DNA from: Bacteroides sp. M10
Lineage (GTDB): Bacteria; Bacteroidota; Bacteroidia; Bacteroidales; Bacteroidaceae
Reading direction: 5' to 3'
Assembly (NCBI RefSeq): GCF_014334015.1
Contig: NZ_CP060488.1
Span: forward strand, 4,484,501-4,548,500
Length of the DNA: 64,000 nt
Each line of letters begins with the position of its first letter. Within the stretch, counting starts at the first letter, position 1. This document shows, in pieces, positions 50,358-60,611 of this stretch. The notes beneath the pieces were generated by a model, which had not been told where the DNA came from, did no database searches, and worked only from the letters and a program-made list of their open reading frames with translations. The position numbers and the translations under genes are program-made.

Positions 50358-51443
50358 TTATTTTTCACCTCTGATATGTTGTCTTTTCACAACAATGTCG
50401 GCAAACCAATTATATAAATCATTATCTTCTTTATAGGAAGAAGTTGCCAGGTCATAAACCATGCAGTCTCCAATATAATAAGCTAATGGAATATCATAGA
50501 GTGCTCCATATTTTTCATAGGCTTCCATGTACTCATGTAGTCTATCCGCTCTATAGTCCGGGCTTTTCTTTAGTGCTCGTTCATCAAACTCGACTTCCAG
50601 ATACATCCCTTTTTCTTTGGCAAATTCACAAACTGTCTTCAGGTGCATCGAATCTGGTTTTTGCTCATAAAAGAAATAGTTGGGTTGCTGGTAAGCTACA
50701 TCAAATTTTAGTTCTTTCCATTCTCCATGCCCATCCGACCCCCAATATGGAATCCAATAGAATTTATAACCCAATGAACGCATATATGCGCCTATTTCAT
50801 TCAAAATTGTCCGGCTATTGGTGGCTTCTTCCGCTATCCAATAGAACCCATCCAGAGATATATTTTCGAATTGAGCCTTCTTAAAGCGGTCTATCGCATA
50901 GTCAATATACCATTTACAAGCATTTATACGATCTGCCTCATTAGAGAAATCAAGCTGCCTACCGTTAAGCTCTCCCCAATCTTTTTGGTTAGGGACAGGC
51001 TCTGGCAATGTCAGAACAACCTTACGCGCATGCCGGGGAGCTCCTATTTCTTTTTTTACATCGTCAATACAGCTTTCAATAGCATCCAAAGCTTTACCTT
51101 TCTGAAAATACTTATCGCACAAGCCTTTCCATTCACTTTTCCTAGCGGACATGGGCTCATAATAGGAAGCAAAACTACGCCCTTTTCCATCCTTGAATTC
51201 TAAAAATAAGAAGCCGTCAAACATCCAATGTAAATCACCTTTTTTATCTCTGTAGGCAACATTTTTCATACATTGTTCTTCATTCCATTCTGTCTGGCGA
51301 TGTGCACCTCCATAGTACATCAGTACCATATCGGCTATAACACCATTTTCTTTTATGATTGGTTTCTTTCTACTGCTGGCACAAGAAATAGCCAGCAGTG
51401 TCAAGAAAGAAAACATAACCAAACTTTTGTTCATATAGCCCAT
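50358..51443 (-). CDS. DUF4855 lipoprotein, second of a tandem pair
   Basis: A 361-residue lipoprotein (lipobox AISC). The domain begins VLMYYGGAHRQTEWNEEQC and contains GRSFASYY, KDWGELNGRQLDFS, NISLDGFYWIAEE and FYWIPYWGSDG, as in DUF4855 proteins, which look like TIM barrels of unknown activity. It is 2 nt from its neighbour and about 40-45% identical by eye, so the pair arose by duplication. The Glu-Glu in IAEEA and E in VEFDERALK are conserved in both copies and may be catalytic. Confidence 0.7.
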   Translation of the reverse strand: MGYMNKSLVMFSFLTLLAISCASSRKKPIIKENGVIADMVLMYYGGAHRQTEWNEEQCMKNVAYRDKKGDLHWMFDGFLFLEFKDGKGRSFASYYEPMSARKSEWKGLCDKYFQKGKALDAIESCIDDVKKEIGAPRHARKVVLTLPEPVPNQKDWGELNGRQLDFSNEADRINACKWYIDYAIDRFKKAQFENISLDGFYWIAEEATNSRTILNEIGAYMRSLGYKFYWIPYWGSDGHGEWKELKFDVAYQQPNYFFYEQKPDSMHLKTVCEFAKEKGMYLEVEFDERALKKSPDYRADRLHEYMEAYEKYGALYDIPLAYYIGDCMVYDLATSSYKEDNDLYNWFADIVVKRQHIRGEK

Positions 51444-51445
51444 AT

Positions 51446-52825
51446 TTATTTCTCTCCTCTAGCCTTTTGCCTTTTAGAAATCATGGTACACAATTCATTA
51501 TACAAAGCTCGGTCTTCTTCGTATATAGAGCTTTTTAAGGAATACACCATGCAGTCACTTTGATAATAAGCTATAGGGAAAGATTTGATAATTCCATAAG
51601 AATCAAAAGCGCGTAAATAATCACGTAATCTGTCAGCCCGGTAATCTTGACTGTTCTTTTTCAATGCTCTTTCATCAAATTCCATTTCCAGAGCCATATT
51701 CTTACTTTTCGCATAGCTAATGACTCTGTCGAAATAGCTTGTATAATCAGGCTTTTGAGCGGGAAAGAAGTAATTTGGTTGTAGGAAAGCAGCATCAAAT
51801 TTCATACTTTCCCATTCTCCCATACCATCAGTGCCCCAATAAGGAATCCAATAGAATTTTAGATTTTTTGATTTTATATAGTCTGCAACTTGAGGAAGAT
51901 AGTGCCGATTATCCGTTAATTGTTCTGCTACGAAATAAATGCCATCCAAAGATAAATAATTTAAATTGGCTTCATTAAACTTCTGAATAATGTAATCAAC
52001 ATACCATGAGCATGCGCTGACACAATCAAGTGTTAACGAAAAGTCCATAGCTCTTCCTGATATTTCTCCCCAATCTTTCTGGTCTTTATATGCAGCAGGC
52101 ATACTGATTATAAGCCTGCGCTTATATTTAGGAGCCCCTAAACGCGTAGCCGACTTTGACAGGATAGAATTTAAGCGAGCGATAGGACCGTCTGCCGCAA
52201 AATATTTGTCAACCAATCCCTGCCATTCGGTTTTCCGAGCTCCTAATCCGCCCAGGCCATTTTCAAAATTGCGACCCTCTCCTGTATGTGTTTCCAAAAA
52301 CAAGAAAGAATCAAAAAGCCAGTTCTCTTTTCCTGCTGGGTCTGTATAAGTGACATTTGCCTGCAATTCTTCTTCTGTCCACCTGGTAGCGCGATGAGAA
52401 CCACCATAATATAGTAGTGATATATCGTGTACAGGTCCATTCTGCATCACTCCGCCACCTATAGATTCCGGGAGATAGTTTCCAACAATGAGATACCGAT
52501 AATCTTCACCCTTATATTCCAAATAAATAGGAATAATTTCTGTCAAGTCAAATGTGTTAGAAGTAGAAGATGGAGATTTCATCGTAACGCCAGACGCCAA
52601 TTCAAGTTCCACAGGAATAGCTGTAGGTGTGCTCCCTATTGGAAAATCAATAGATATTTTATTCATTTCGTTATCAATCCGAATGCTAGTAGGACGCAAA
52701 TCCCCTCCCACTGTGACCCCGGTAACAAAATCGGTAAAATAGTCATGTTTCACTTCCTCCTTATCATCATCTGTACAAGACAAGAATAAAGGAAATAGAG
52801 CTAATAGTAATATTATATTTTTCAT
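51446..52825 (-). CDS. DUF4855 lipoprotein with N-terminal beta domain, first of a tandem pair
   Basis: A 459-residue lipoprotein (lipobox LSC, C17). Unlike its neighbour it has an extra ~110-residue N-terminal beta domain (TSIRIDNEMNKISIDF, then VELELASGVTMKSP) that resembles the DUF1735/DUF5018-like glycan-binding modules. The DUF4855 barrel follows: LLYYGGSHRATRWTEEEL, GEISGRAMDFSL, LSLDGIYFVAEQ, FYWIPYWGTDG, MEFDERALKK. The catalytic role is unproved. It follows the DUF1735 gene in the operon. Confidence 0.7.
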   Translation of the reverse strand: MKNIILLLALFPLFLSCTDDDKEEVKHDYFTDFVTGVTVGGDLRPTSIRIDNEMNKISIDFPIGSTPTAIPVELELASGVTMKSPSSTSNTFDLTEIIPIYLEYKGEDYRYLIVGNYLPESIGGGVMQNGPVHDISLLYYGGSHRATRWTEEELQANVTYTDPAGKENWLFDSFLFLETHTGEGRNFENGLGGLGARKTEWQGLVDKYFAADGPIARLNSILSKSATRLGAPKYKRRLIISMPAAYKDQKDWGEISGRAMDFSLTLDCVSACSWYVDYIIQKFNEANLNYLSLDGIYFVAEQLTDNRHYLPQVADYIKSKNLKFYWIPYWGTDGMGEWESMKFDAAFLQPNYFFPAQKPDYTSYFDRVISYAKSKNMALEMEFDERALKKNSQDYRADRLRDYLRAFDSYGIIKSFPIAYYQSDCMVYSLKSSIYEEDRALYNELCTMISKRQKARGEK

Positions 52826-52885
52826 AAATAATGTGTTCTATCAATTTATTATTTTAAAAGTATACTTTTGTATAAGTAGAGATAC

Positions 52886-53380
52886 CTATTCTAATATGGG
52901 AATTAAAATCATTCTGGAAGAAGTCTCATTCACATCCACATTTCCATCAACATGCAACTTCAGTGGCAATACATACTTTTTTTCACCTCTTTGCTGATAT
53001 CGTTTTATTATATCACCATCAAAAGTAATCAAGCTTTTATACGACACAGTGGAAGTCGAAAAGTCAAAATTTGTTTTGGAAATAGAATAGCATACATCAG
53101 GTATGATTTCAAAAGATGTATTTTCCTCCTCGTTGTAAACTTTTAGCGTCTCTTCGTCCACTTCTATCGAAACGTTTGCCGTTTGTTCACCAATACCCGA
53201 TTTATACACTGTCACTGTATAATCGGCAAAGTCTCTATAATTTACATATACTTCCTGAACTCCGGACTGGACCAGATATACTTTATCTTTCACCATCCCA
53301 TCCATTCTATTGTCTTCACAAGCTATAAAAAATGATATACTTGTTACGACCATAATTATTTTAATGATTAAATTTTTCAT
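52886..53380 (-). CDS. DUF1735-type lipoprotein (BT_3987-like N-terminal domain)
   Basis: A 164-residue lipoprotein (lipobox IAC, C21). The mature part is a single beta-sandwich (VYLVQSGVQEVYVNYRDF, DYTVTVYKSGIG, ITFDGDIIKRYQ) of the DUF1735 kind, here without any attached second domain. Proteins in this position after SusD are usually surface glycan-binding proteins. It is 14 nt after susD. The family usually fuses this module to a larger domain, so this short version is a minimal form. Confidence 0.75.
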   Translation of the reverse strand: MKNLIIKIIMVVTSISFFIACEDNRMDGMVKDKVYLVQSGVQEVYVNYRDFADYTVTVYKSGIGEQTANVSIEVDEETLKVYNEEENTSFEIIPDVCYSISKTNFDFSTSTVSYKSLITFDGDIIKRYQQRGEKKYVLPLKLHVDGNVDVNETSSRMILIPILE

Positions 53381-53394
53381 AACTATATCTTGTT

Positions 53395-55269
53395 TTAGTT
53401 CCAGCCTTCATTTTGGGTAAAGTTCTTCATTTCATTCAGTTGGGTTTGGGCAATAGGGAATAAATGATGTTTTCTTTCGAAAACAATGGGTTGACAAATT
53501 TTCGAGGTACGTACCCAAGAACTTTCATAATCAGTTGCCAGCAGATTCAAACCATAACGCAAACCGTTCGCTTCTTTATCAGCTACCATCCATGTACGTA
53601 GGTCATAATAACGCAGTCCTTCAAAAGCCAGTTCAACCATTCGTTCCTGACGAATCCATTTGCGCAGCTCTTCCTTACTGTCGACCACTGCCGGATATGC
53701 ATTTTCCAGTTTACCTAATCCAGCTCTTTCGCGTATCTTGTTTATATATACTAAAGCTTCTTTGGCATCTCTGGCAGGCTTTTCATTGCATGCTTCCGCA
53801 TAATTCAAATAAATTTCAGCCAAACGCAAATAACTCCACGTGAAAGAACCCCATGTGTTTTTACGAGTATCAATATTAGGATCTGTAAATTTAGTAAATA
53901 CAAAACCTGTTTTTACATAATCACCGCTGCTATGGGCATAGGATGAAGTACCTCCTGTGAAGAAAGTTACAGGGGCATACTGTTCTTTAGTTCCATCCGG
54001 ATGGATCCAATACATTCCATTAAAAAATATAGATGCGTAAAAACGTCCGTCTCTTCCTTTCATGCTATTATGTACTTTAATACCTTTGTCTCTATGAGTA
54101 GGATGCAGCCAACCGTCAGTGAAACCATTTGCTTCGTAACCTGATTTATCATCTATAATCGGGGAACCGTCTGCTTTATATCCTGTGACTGGATATCTGC
54201 CTGAAGCCATCATAGGGTATGCATCGACCAATTTCATGGTGGGAGTATAACCACCCAAGCCCACTCCAAATACTCTTGGGGGAACAACCCGTTGATTCCA
54301 TACCTCACCATCTTTATAATATCTGGCAATAATTAATTCTTCATTCCATTTCTCGGTAAATACTTCTCGATAGGAATTCATCGCTTTAAGTACAGGGTCT
54401 GTTTCCGTCTTGTTAAAATGGAGTTTGTAAACATCCAGATCAATAACCATTTTTGCAGCTTCGGCAGCTTTCGTCCACTTATTCAAATCCTCACCTTGAG
54501 GGAAGATTGGTTTACCTTCATGATTGACCATTCCTCTGCCATATCCAATACTACCTCCCCCGTTGAATAAAGGGCGAGCGGCAAAGAGCAAAACTCGGGA
54601 ACGCATACCTAATGCAGCCCCTTTGGTCATACGGCCCATCCAGGTAGTAGGATCTTGGATTGTTTTAGGTAAAATCTGTGCTGCATCATACATCTCTTTT
54701 TCGATAAAGCCTACGCACTCATCAACCGTGTTTCTATCTATTACTTCTGATTTAATGGCTAAATCTGCTATTTGATCATACCAAAGATATATGGGACCAT
54801 ATTGTTTGAATAAATTGAAGTAATAATAAGCTCTAAGAAAACGGGCCTCCGCTTTCATAACTTCCCTTTCTTCTCCCGTCAGCTCTTTGCATTCATCAAT
54901 ATGGGCAATAAATGTAGTCGCTTGATTAATTGCTACATAGTATTTTGACCAAGGATTAAATTTAGGTGTCCATTCACCTCTTACTCCTGTTGTCGACTGA
55001 TTGTAACTTCCACTATTGACCAATTCATAGTCCATCTTTTCCCAAGAAAAATAAGCATCATCAGCGCAAGGGACAAAAGACTGATCGTATGCATTAATCT
55101 CTTCTGGTATATAACCGTAAAGTCCTGCCAGAAAGCGTTCTGTTGTAGGACGTTTGCTGAAAACTTCTTCTATTGTCATCTGATCATTAAAATTATGTTC
55201 TAAATAATCAGAACAAGAAAATAAACCTAATGACAAAAAAGCAATTATGATATATCTTAGTTTCTTCAT
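53395..55269 (-). CDS. susD: SusD-like surface glycan-binding lipoprotein (second pair)
   Basis: A 624-residue SusD/RagB protein, larger than the first SusD (553 aa), with lipobox LFSC (C19) and the mature start DYLEHNFNDQ. Landmarks are EREVMKAEARFLRAYYYFNLF, YLRLAEIYLNYAEACNE and IRQERMVELAFEGLRYYDLR. It follows susC by 6 nt. It differs greatly from the first SusD, so the two uptake systems probably bind different glycans. Confidence 0.95.
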   Translation of the reverse strand: MKKLRYIIIAFLSLGLFSCSDYLEHNFNDQMTIEEVFSKRPTTERFLAGLYGYIPEEINAYDQSFVPCADDAYFSWEKMDYELVNSGSYNQSTTGVRGEWTPKFNPWSKYYVAINQATTFIAHIDECKELTGEEREVMKAEARFLRAYYYFNLFKQYGPIYLWYDQIADLAIKSEVIDRNTVDECVGFIEKEMYDAAQILPKTIQDPTTWMGRMTKGAALGMRSRVLLFAARPLFNGGGSIGYGRGMVNHEGKPIFPQGEDLNKWTKAAEAAKMVIDLDVYKLHFNKTETDPVLKAMNSYREVFTEKWNEELIIARYYKDGEVWNQRVVPPRVFGVGLGGYTPTMKLVDAYPMMASGRYPVTGYKADGSPIIDDKSGYEANGFTDGWLHPTHRDKGIKVHNSMKGRDGRFYASIFFNGMYWIHPDGTKEQYAPVTFFTGGTSSYAHSSGDYVKTGFVFTKFTDPNIDTRKNTWGSFTWSYLRLAEIYLNYAEACNEKPARDAKEALVYINKIRERAGLGKLENAYPAVVDSKEELRKWIRQERMVELAFEGLRYYDLRTWMVADKEANGLRYGLNLLATDYESSWVRTSKICQPIVFERKHHLFPIAQTQLNEMKNFTQNEGWN

Positions 55270-55275
55270 AATATA

Positions 55276-58200
55276 TTAGAAATTAAAGTTTAAACCAATA
55301 TTAAATACACGCATATTAGGATATGATGAACCTTGTGAATTATCAATTTCCGGATCCCACAATTTAAATTTGGAGAATGTCAACAGATTCGTACCTGATA
55401 CATAAAACCGTACGAGAGATATTCCCATCTTGTGGCACACTTCTTTGGGCAGCGTATAACCAATTTCTGCGCTTTTCAAACGCATAAAACTTTTGTCCAC
55501 CTGATTGTGGGTTGAGGGTGCTTTATTGTTTTCACTACCACTGATTGCCAATCTCGGATATTTGGCATTAGGACGGTCGGGTCTCCAATAATTCAACGCA
55601 ACATCTTGATAAACATTCGAGAATAACTGATTCGTATCAGACATATCGATTGTTTCACCACCTATGAATCCGGTAACATTGCCAATACCTTGAAAGAAGA
55701 ATGCGACATCAAAATCTTTATAACTAATATTGGCACCAAAACCATAGTTTATTTCCGGAATGGCCGTGCGCCCTATTGCTACATAATCATCAGTATCAAC
55801 AATGCCGTCTCCATTAATATCTTTGTATTTTAAATCTCCTACTCTCGGGTTACCAATTTGTTTAGGGCTATTTTGTATTTCTGACTCCGTTCTGAAATAT
55901 CCCAATGCTATATAGCCAAACTGTTGATTCCAGGGCTTACCTATTACATCTTTATATGGGTAGTTCGCTGAAGGTTGATCATCATACAATTTTTTATTTC
56001 TATTGTATGTGAAATTACCTCTCACTGAAATATTCCAATCTTTATTGATAGTTTTATAATATTCTAAAGAGGCATCAACACCTTTATTCTCCATCTCTCC
56101 TAAATTAAGGTATGGATTAACATTTACACCTACTACTGACGGAACAGCACCCCGTTCAATAAAAATACCAGAGCGACGTTCATGGAAATAATCAACATTC
56201 AATTTTAATGAATTATATAGTTCCAACTCAACACCTATATTCATTTTCTTTGCTTCTTCCCAAGAAACATAGGGGTTACCCGGATATCCCGTACCTATAC
56301 CAGAAATCGGATTTCCACCTGTAGTTCCGAAAGTATAGCCATTCACATCCGCCATTTCCGAATTAAAGGCAAATCGTCTGTTTCCACCAATCTGATCATT
56401 ACCTATAATACCATAAGAACCTTTAAATTTCAGAACACTGACAATATGAGAGATTGGTTCCCAAAAAGCTTCATTACTGATCATATATCCGATAGCAGCC
56501 GACGGGAAAAAACCAAATCGTTTTTTAGGGGCAAAATTTTCTGAACCATTGTAACCAAAGTTTCCTTCAATAAAGTAACGGTCCTTATATGAATAGGTGA
56601 CACGTCCTGCAATACCTTGATTCCTATATGGTAATGACATTATGTATGAATCCGGAAAGTTATCTGTTTTTTCTCTCATGTTGAATAAGAATAATCCCCC
56701 CACACGATGTGCGTTAGCAAAAAGATTTTCGTATGTTAGTGAAGCTTCCAGATAGGTTGTCCGATTTCCTTTATTATCTTTATATAACACCAAGTAATCA
56801 TTCCCATCATTATTTTTCGTATACATCAGGTTTCCATCCTCATTACGTCCGGTAGCATAGTAAGTAGATGGATTTTTGGACCGATTCAGATGAGCATAAT
56901 TATATGCATCCCATGAAAACTTTATATTGGCTTTTAACCCTTTAATCCACGGACTGAAGTCTTGTGTCAATCCAATCAAAGATTGAGCATTATTCGTGAA
57001 TAATTCATTGTATCCATTGAGATTCAACAAATTATATGGATTATCGCCAATAGTAGGACGCGCCACAGTCCCATCACTATACTTTTTGGGGATAGCAATA
57101 GGTATTGTTTTAAACGTGTATATCCATAAGCTAGCATTATTATTAGGCTGCTTCTTCACATCGTATTGATTGGACAGATTGATGTTCAATACCGTATTTT
57201 TGAACAAATTGATATCCAAATTTGACCTGAAGTTAAATCTGGACCAACTGGAGGCAGGATTATATCCTAACCCCTTATCCGGTCTAAATACTCCATTTTC
57301 TTTATAATAAGAACCAGCTACATAATATTTTACCTTTTCTGACCCGCCAGTTACATTTATGTTCACACGTTCACTGGTTGTCGAATTTTTATATATTTCA
57401 TCCATCCAATTAATATTAGGATACAGATCGGGATCTGAACCATTCAAATACTTAGCCATGGCTTCTGGTGAGTAGAATTCTTCTCCATTCTTATTATCAG
57501 CGTATGCAAAATTATACATCTCCATGAACTCTTGCGCATTGGCCATTTTCGGCATCTTAGTGGGTTGCAGTATTGAAAATTCTGCTCGTGCGCTGATTAC
57601 AGGTTTGCTTCCTTCTTTTCCTTTACGAGTAGTAATCAATACAACGCCATTAGCACCTCGCACGCCATAAATAGCCGTGGCTGTAGCATCTTTTAGAATA
57701 GAAAAGGTCTCGATATCTTCCGGATCAACCAGGTTTAAATCTCTTTCAATGCCATCCACAAGAACTAACGGACGATTATTAGCACCAAATGTACTAACGC
57801 CTCTAATCCAGAAGTCAGACCCTTCACCCGGTTCACCACTGCGCTGCACGGCAACAACACCAGCCATTTGTCCTGCTAAGACATTACTTAATTTGTTGAC
57901 GGAGCGATTGATCTTACCAACCGGAAGTCCTGTAATGGCACCTATCACACTGGCTTTCCTTTGGGTACCATAACCAACTACCGTAACCTCCTTTAATTCA
58001 GACGTCAAAGGTTCCATTTTGATTGGAATATCCTTACGCCCATTTACTAGAACTACATTTTTCTGATAGCCGATGTACGAGAATTCCAGTTTTTCATCCG
58101 GCGCAACCTCGATTGAGTAATTTCCATCTATATCAGTAATTACACCCTTTGTTGATTTCACTGCTAAAATAGAAACTCCGGGAAGGGGTTGATTAAATTC

Positions 58201-58383
58201 GTCTAATACACGCCCCTGAACTCTAATGGTACTCTTTTGTTGCGTTTCATCAGGTGTTTCCATGGCCATCACTTGCAATGCAGGCAACAACGACAGAAAA
58301 ATAATGAGTAAAACCGCTTTTGTGGAAAGATGCTTTATATCATTAAAGACTTTCCTTTTTCGATTGTCGATACATGTTCTCAT
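55276..58383 (-). CDS. susC: SusC-like TonB-dependent outer-membrane transporter (second pair)
   Basis: A 1035-residue protein with a long N-terminal region before the signal helix (about 22-40). A CarboxypepD-like domain follows (VQGRVLDEFNQPLPGVSIL), then the plug (VTVVGYGTQRKASVIGA, SILKDATATAIYGVRGANG), then the beta barrel ending GLNFNF. No STN domain is present. It is clearly diverged from the first SusC. It lies 44 nt after the GH89 gene on the leftward operon. Confidence 0.95.
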   Translation of the reverse strand: MRTCIDNRKRKVFNDIKHLSTKAVLLIIFLSLLPALQVMAMETPDETQQKSTIRVQGRVLDEFNQPLPGVSILAVKSTKGVITDIDGNYSIEVAPDEKLEFSYIGYQKNVVLVNGRKDIPIKMEPLTSELKEVTVVGYGTQRKASVIGAITGLPVGKINRSVNKLSNVLAGQMAGVVAVQRSGEPGEGSDFWIRGVSTFGANNRPLVLVDGIERDLNLVDPEDIETFSILKDATATAIYGVRGANGVVLITTRKGKEGSKPVISARAEFSILQPTKMPKMANAQEFMEMYNFAYADNKNGEEFYSPEAMAKYLNGSDPDLYPNINWMDEIYKNSTTSERVNINVTGGSEKVKYYVAGSYYKENGVFRPDKGLGYNPASSWSRFNFRSNLDINLFKNTVLNINLSNQYDVKKQPNNNASLWIYTFKTIPIAIPKKYSDGTVARPTIGDNPYNLLNLNGYNELFTNNAQSLIGLTQDFSPWIKGLKANIKFSWDAYNYAHLNRSKNPSTYYATGRNEDGNLMYTKNNDGNDYLVLYKDNKGNRTTYLEASLTYENLFANAHRVGGLFLFNMREKTDNFPDSYIMSLPYRNQGIAGRVTYSYKDRYFIEGNFGYNGSENFAPKKRFGFFPSAAIGYMISNEAFWEPISHIVSVLKFKGSYGIIGNDQIGGNRRFAFNSEMADVNGYTFGTTGGNPISGIGTGYPGNPYVSWEEAKKMNIGVELELYNSLKLNVDYFHERRSGIFIERGAVPSVVGVNVNPYLNLGEMENKGVDASLEYYKTINKDWNISVRGNFTYNRNKKLYDDQPSANYPYKDVIGKPWNQQFGYIALGYFRTESEIQNSPKQIGNPRVGDLKYKDINGDGIVDTDDYVAIGRTAIPEINYGFGANISYKDFDVAFFFQGIGNVTGFIGGETIDMSDTNQLFSNVYQDVALNYWRPDRPNAKYPRLAISGSENNKAPSTHNQVDKSFMRLKSAEIGYTLPKEVCHKMGISLVRFYVSGTNLLTFSKFKLWDPEIDNSQGSSYPNMRVFNIGLNFNF

Positions 58384-58427
58384 ATTATTATATTTATAAA
58401 AAAAATATTAGATATATTACTTCCATT

Positions 58428-60611
58428 TCATTTATCAAAATAGGGGTTATACTTTATGTATAGCAAATTGGCAATTCTTATAGGATCCTCTCCTGAAGAT
58501 TCAGAGTATACATTTGTTTGCAATGTCCACTGGTATTCGAATTCTGTGATTAAATTATAGAAAGATTTTTCGTCTATTTCTTTTCCATGCGACATCTCAT
58601 CAATAGCATATTGGGTGAAAAGTTCCCATCGTTTCCGATAATAAGAATCAGTAAGCCCTCCCCATCCTCTATTCGCATAATCATTTAATTGAGTAGCCTT
58701 CTGTCCCCAAGTGGTCAATATACAACGTGCATTTTGTTCATAATATTCTTTCTCTTTGAGATTCTTACCCCAATCGCGAGCATCTTTTATCCATTTGCCT
58801 ATAGAAAAACTGGACTCACAAGACAATAATCTATCGACATCTGTAAAAAGCGTGTTCATCTTTTCTGCCCACTCTTTCATGCCTTCTATATTTTTCTGTC
58901 GATAACAAGCTGTAAATGAATCCCGAAAATCAGAGAATAGATTTCCTAAGACCTGTCTTCCTATGTTTATTACGTCAAATTTATATCCGGATGAATCCAC
59001 ATTTTTTGCTTCCAGGAATTTTCCCCAAATATGCCATAGTTCCTTGTTATCGTAATAGATATCAGGGTGTGTATTCCAACTGTCAGTTCCTTCAAGCATG
59101 GGACGGGCGTTCATCAACACTGCTTGTCCTGCAGTGGCGTGATGGATATATATTTTTTTATATAATTGCTGCCAAGCATCTATAATATGGCTACTTTTAC
59201 TTCCTCCCCGGCATAATGCCCAATTTTTCATCCAGTCTGCATTAGTGATGGTATGACTCCAGGCCTTCTCTAATACAAATTCATACATGAATGGATTTAC
59301 ATCCAGCCCTTCTAAAGTAGCTCCCACTCCGGATATATTTTTTCCTCCTTCAACAAACAGCCGATTCAGCTTAGCACTAACATCATCCACGTGACCTGCC
59401 AACATCGAATTTCCACCAAAATTGCCCAAGTAACACCAAATGTATGGCTTTCCATAATATTGCTGTGTCTCTCTCCAAATCTCAACGCTATCGCAATAGT
59501 AATCCAGTAAAATTAGTTTATCATCCGGCACTGAATTTAAAAAAGCCTTAATACGAGGTTGACTCCATTTGTCTTTGCTATGATAAAACATCCACGTCAT
59601 CTGTATCCAATGTGCCAAACTATCTACCTGCTCAATCGAATGGAATATTTTATCTGATACAGTACGTAAGAAGTCCTCATCCCAATTAGGAGAATCGACT
59701 TCATTAAAAGGGTCAATGCCATATATATGGTCTGTTCCATAAAGTTTAGTCTGTTTCTCCAGATATCTTTTTTGGATTTTACCGAATAAAGGATCCATCG
59801 GATCAATAAAATGACTCCGATATTTTTTATCATAACCTCCCCATTGGCTCATTTGAGTAATTGCGGCATCCGGATATAACCTTTTGAGCTCTGCGGGAAC
59901 ATGGCCGGAGAAAGCCGGCAACACTGGTGTCATGCCTAAAAGTCTTTCCCGATCAACAATCTGTTTCTGCAACTTTCTTTGATTCTTCAGCCAGGATAAG
60001 GGTAATGGACTTTGCCAATAGTCAACATTTGACATCCTATGCCACGGCAGATGTGCAGGTCCTGTAAAATATGACCGGATTTCTTGATCTTTTAAGCCCA
60101 TTTCTTTCCATACATCATACCATATAGCTTCTTGCCCGGTGATAGCAAGCGGTGTGTTCACTCCATTTAATGCCATCCAATCAATTAAGCGTTCCCAGTC
60201 CTTCCATTTCCAATAAGGCATTGAATATCCAAATGTGCAATAGTTCAGAAAAAATCTTGTTTTGCACTTTGCTAAAATGGTTATTTTATCTAACAAAACA
60301 GGTAGTTGCCGCGGCATTTCTATTTTATCGGTAGCATACCAAGACACATGTGTATGGCAATAATATTTCAGATAATGATTTAACCCTGTTGCCAATGAAT
60401 TATTGTTATTCCCCGAGATTTTAATTTTATCATTGATAGATTCGATAGTAAAGAAATCATTCTCTAAGGAATCAGGCGCTAATTCAAAAGTAAAATTGCC
60501 TGAATGTTCGGGAAACAACCTATTGCACATATCTTTCATAGCCCTATTTTCAGCAAAAACAGGACTGCACCCAAATGATATTATCAGTAGTAATAGAATG
60601 TATCGCATCAT
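58428..60611 (-). CDS. GH89 alpha-N-acetylglucosaminidase (NAGLU-like)
   Basis: A 727-residue protein with a signal peptide. N-terminal beta domain (about 25-110), then the TIM barrel with MPYWKWKDWERLIDWMALNG, GHVPAELKR, and GIDPFNEVDSP (catalytic Glu at 304); the second catalytic Glu is probably E434 in ATLEGLDVNP. GH89 removes terminal alpha-GlcNAc, for example alpha1,4-GlcNAc caps on mucins or heparan-type ends. Its ATG overlaps the stop of the upstream gene (ATGA). Confidence 0.9.
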   Translation of the reverse strand: MMRYILLLLIISFGCSPVFAENRAMKDMCNRLFPEHSGNFTFELAPDSLENDFFTIESINDKIKISGNNNNSLATGLNHYLKYYCHTHVSWYATDKIEMPRQLPVLLDKITILAKCKTRFFLNYCTFGYSMPYWKWKDWERLIDWMALNGVNTPLAITGQEAIWYDVWKEMGLKDQEIRSYFTGPAHLPWHRMSNVDYWQSPLPLSWLKNQRKLQKQIVDRERLLGMTPVLPAFSGHVPAELKRLYPDAAITQMSQWGGYDKKYRSHFIDPMDPLFGKIQKRYLEKQTKLYGTDHIYGIDPFNEVDSPNWDEDFLRTVSDKIFHSIEQVDSLAHWIQMTWMFYHSKDKWSQPRIKAFLNSVPDDKLILLDYYCDSVEIWRETQQYYGKPYIWCYLGNFGGNSMLAGHVDDVSAKLNRLFVEGGKNISGVGATLEGLDVNPFMYEFVLEKAWSHTITNADWMKNWALCRGGSKSSHIIDAWQQLYKKIYIHHATAGQAVLMNARPMLEGTDSWNTHPDIYYDNKELWHIWGKFLEAKNVDSSGYKFDVINIGRQVLGNLFSDFRDSFTACYRQKNIEGMKEWAEKMNTLFTDVDRLLSCESSFSIGKWIKDARDWGKNLKEKEYYEQNARCILTTWGQKATQLNDYANRGWGGLTDSYYRKRWELFTQYAIDEMSHGKEIDEKSFYNLITEFEYQWTLQTNVYSESSGEDPIRIANLLYIKYNPYFDK

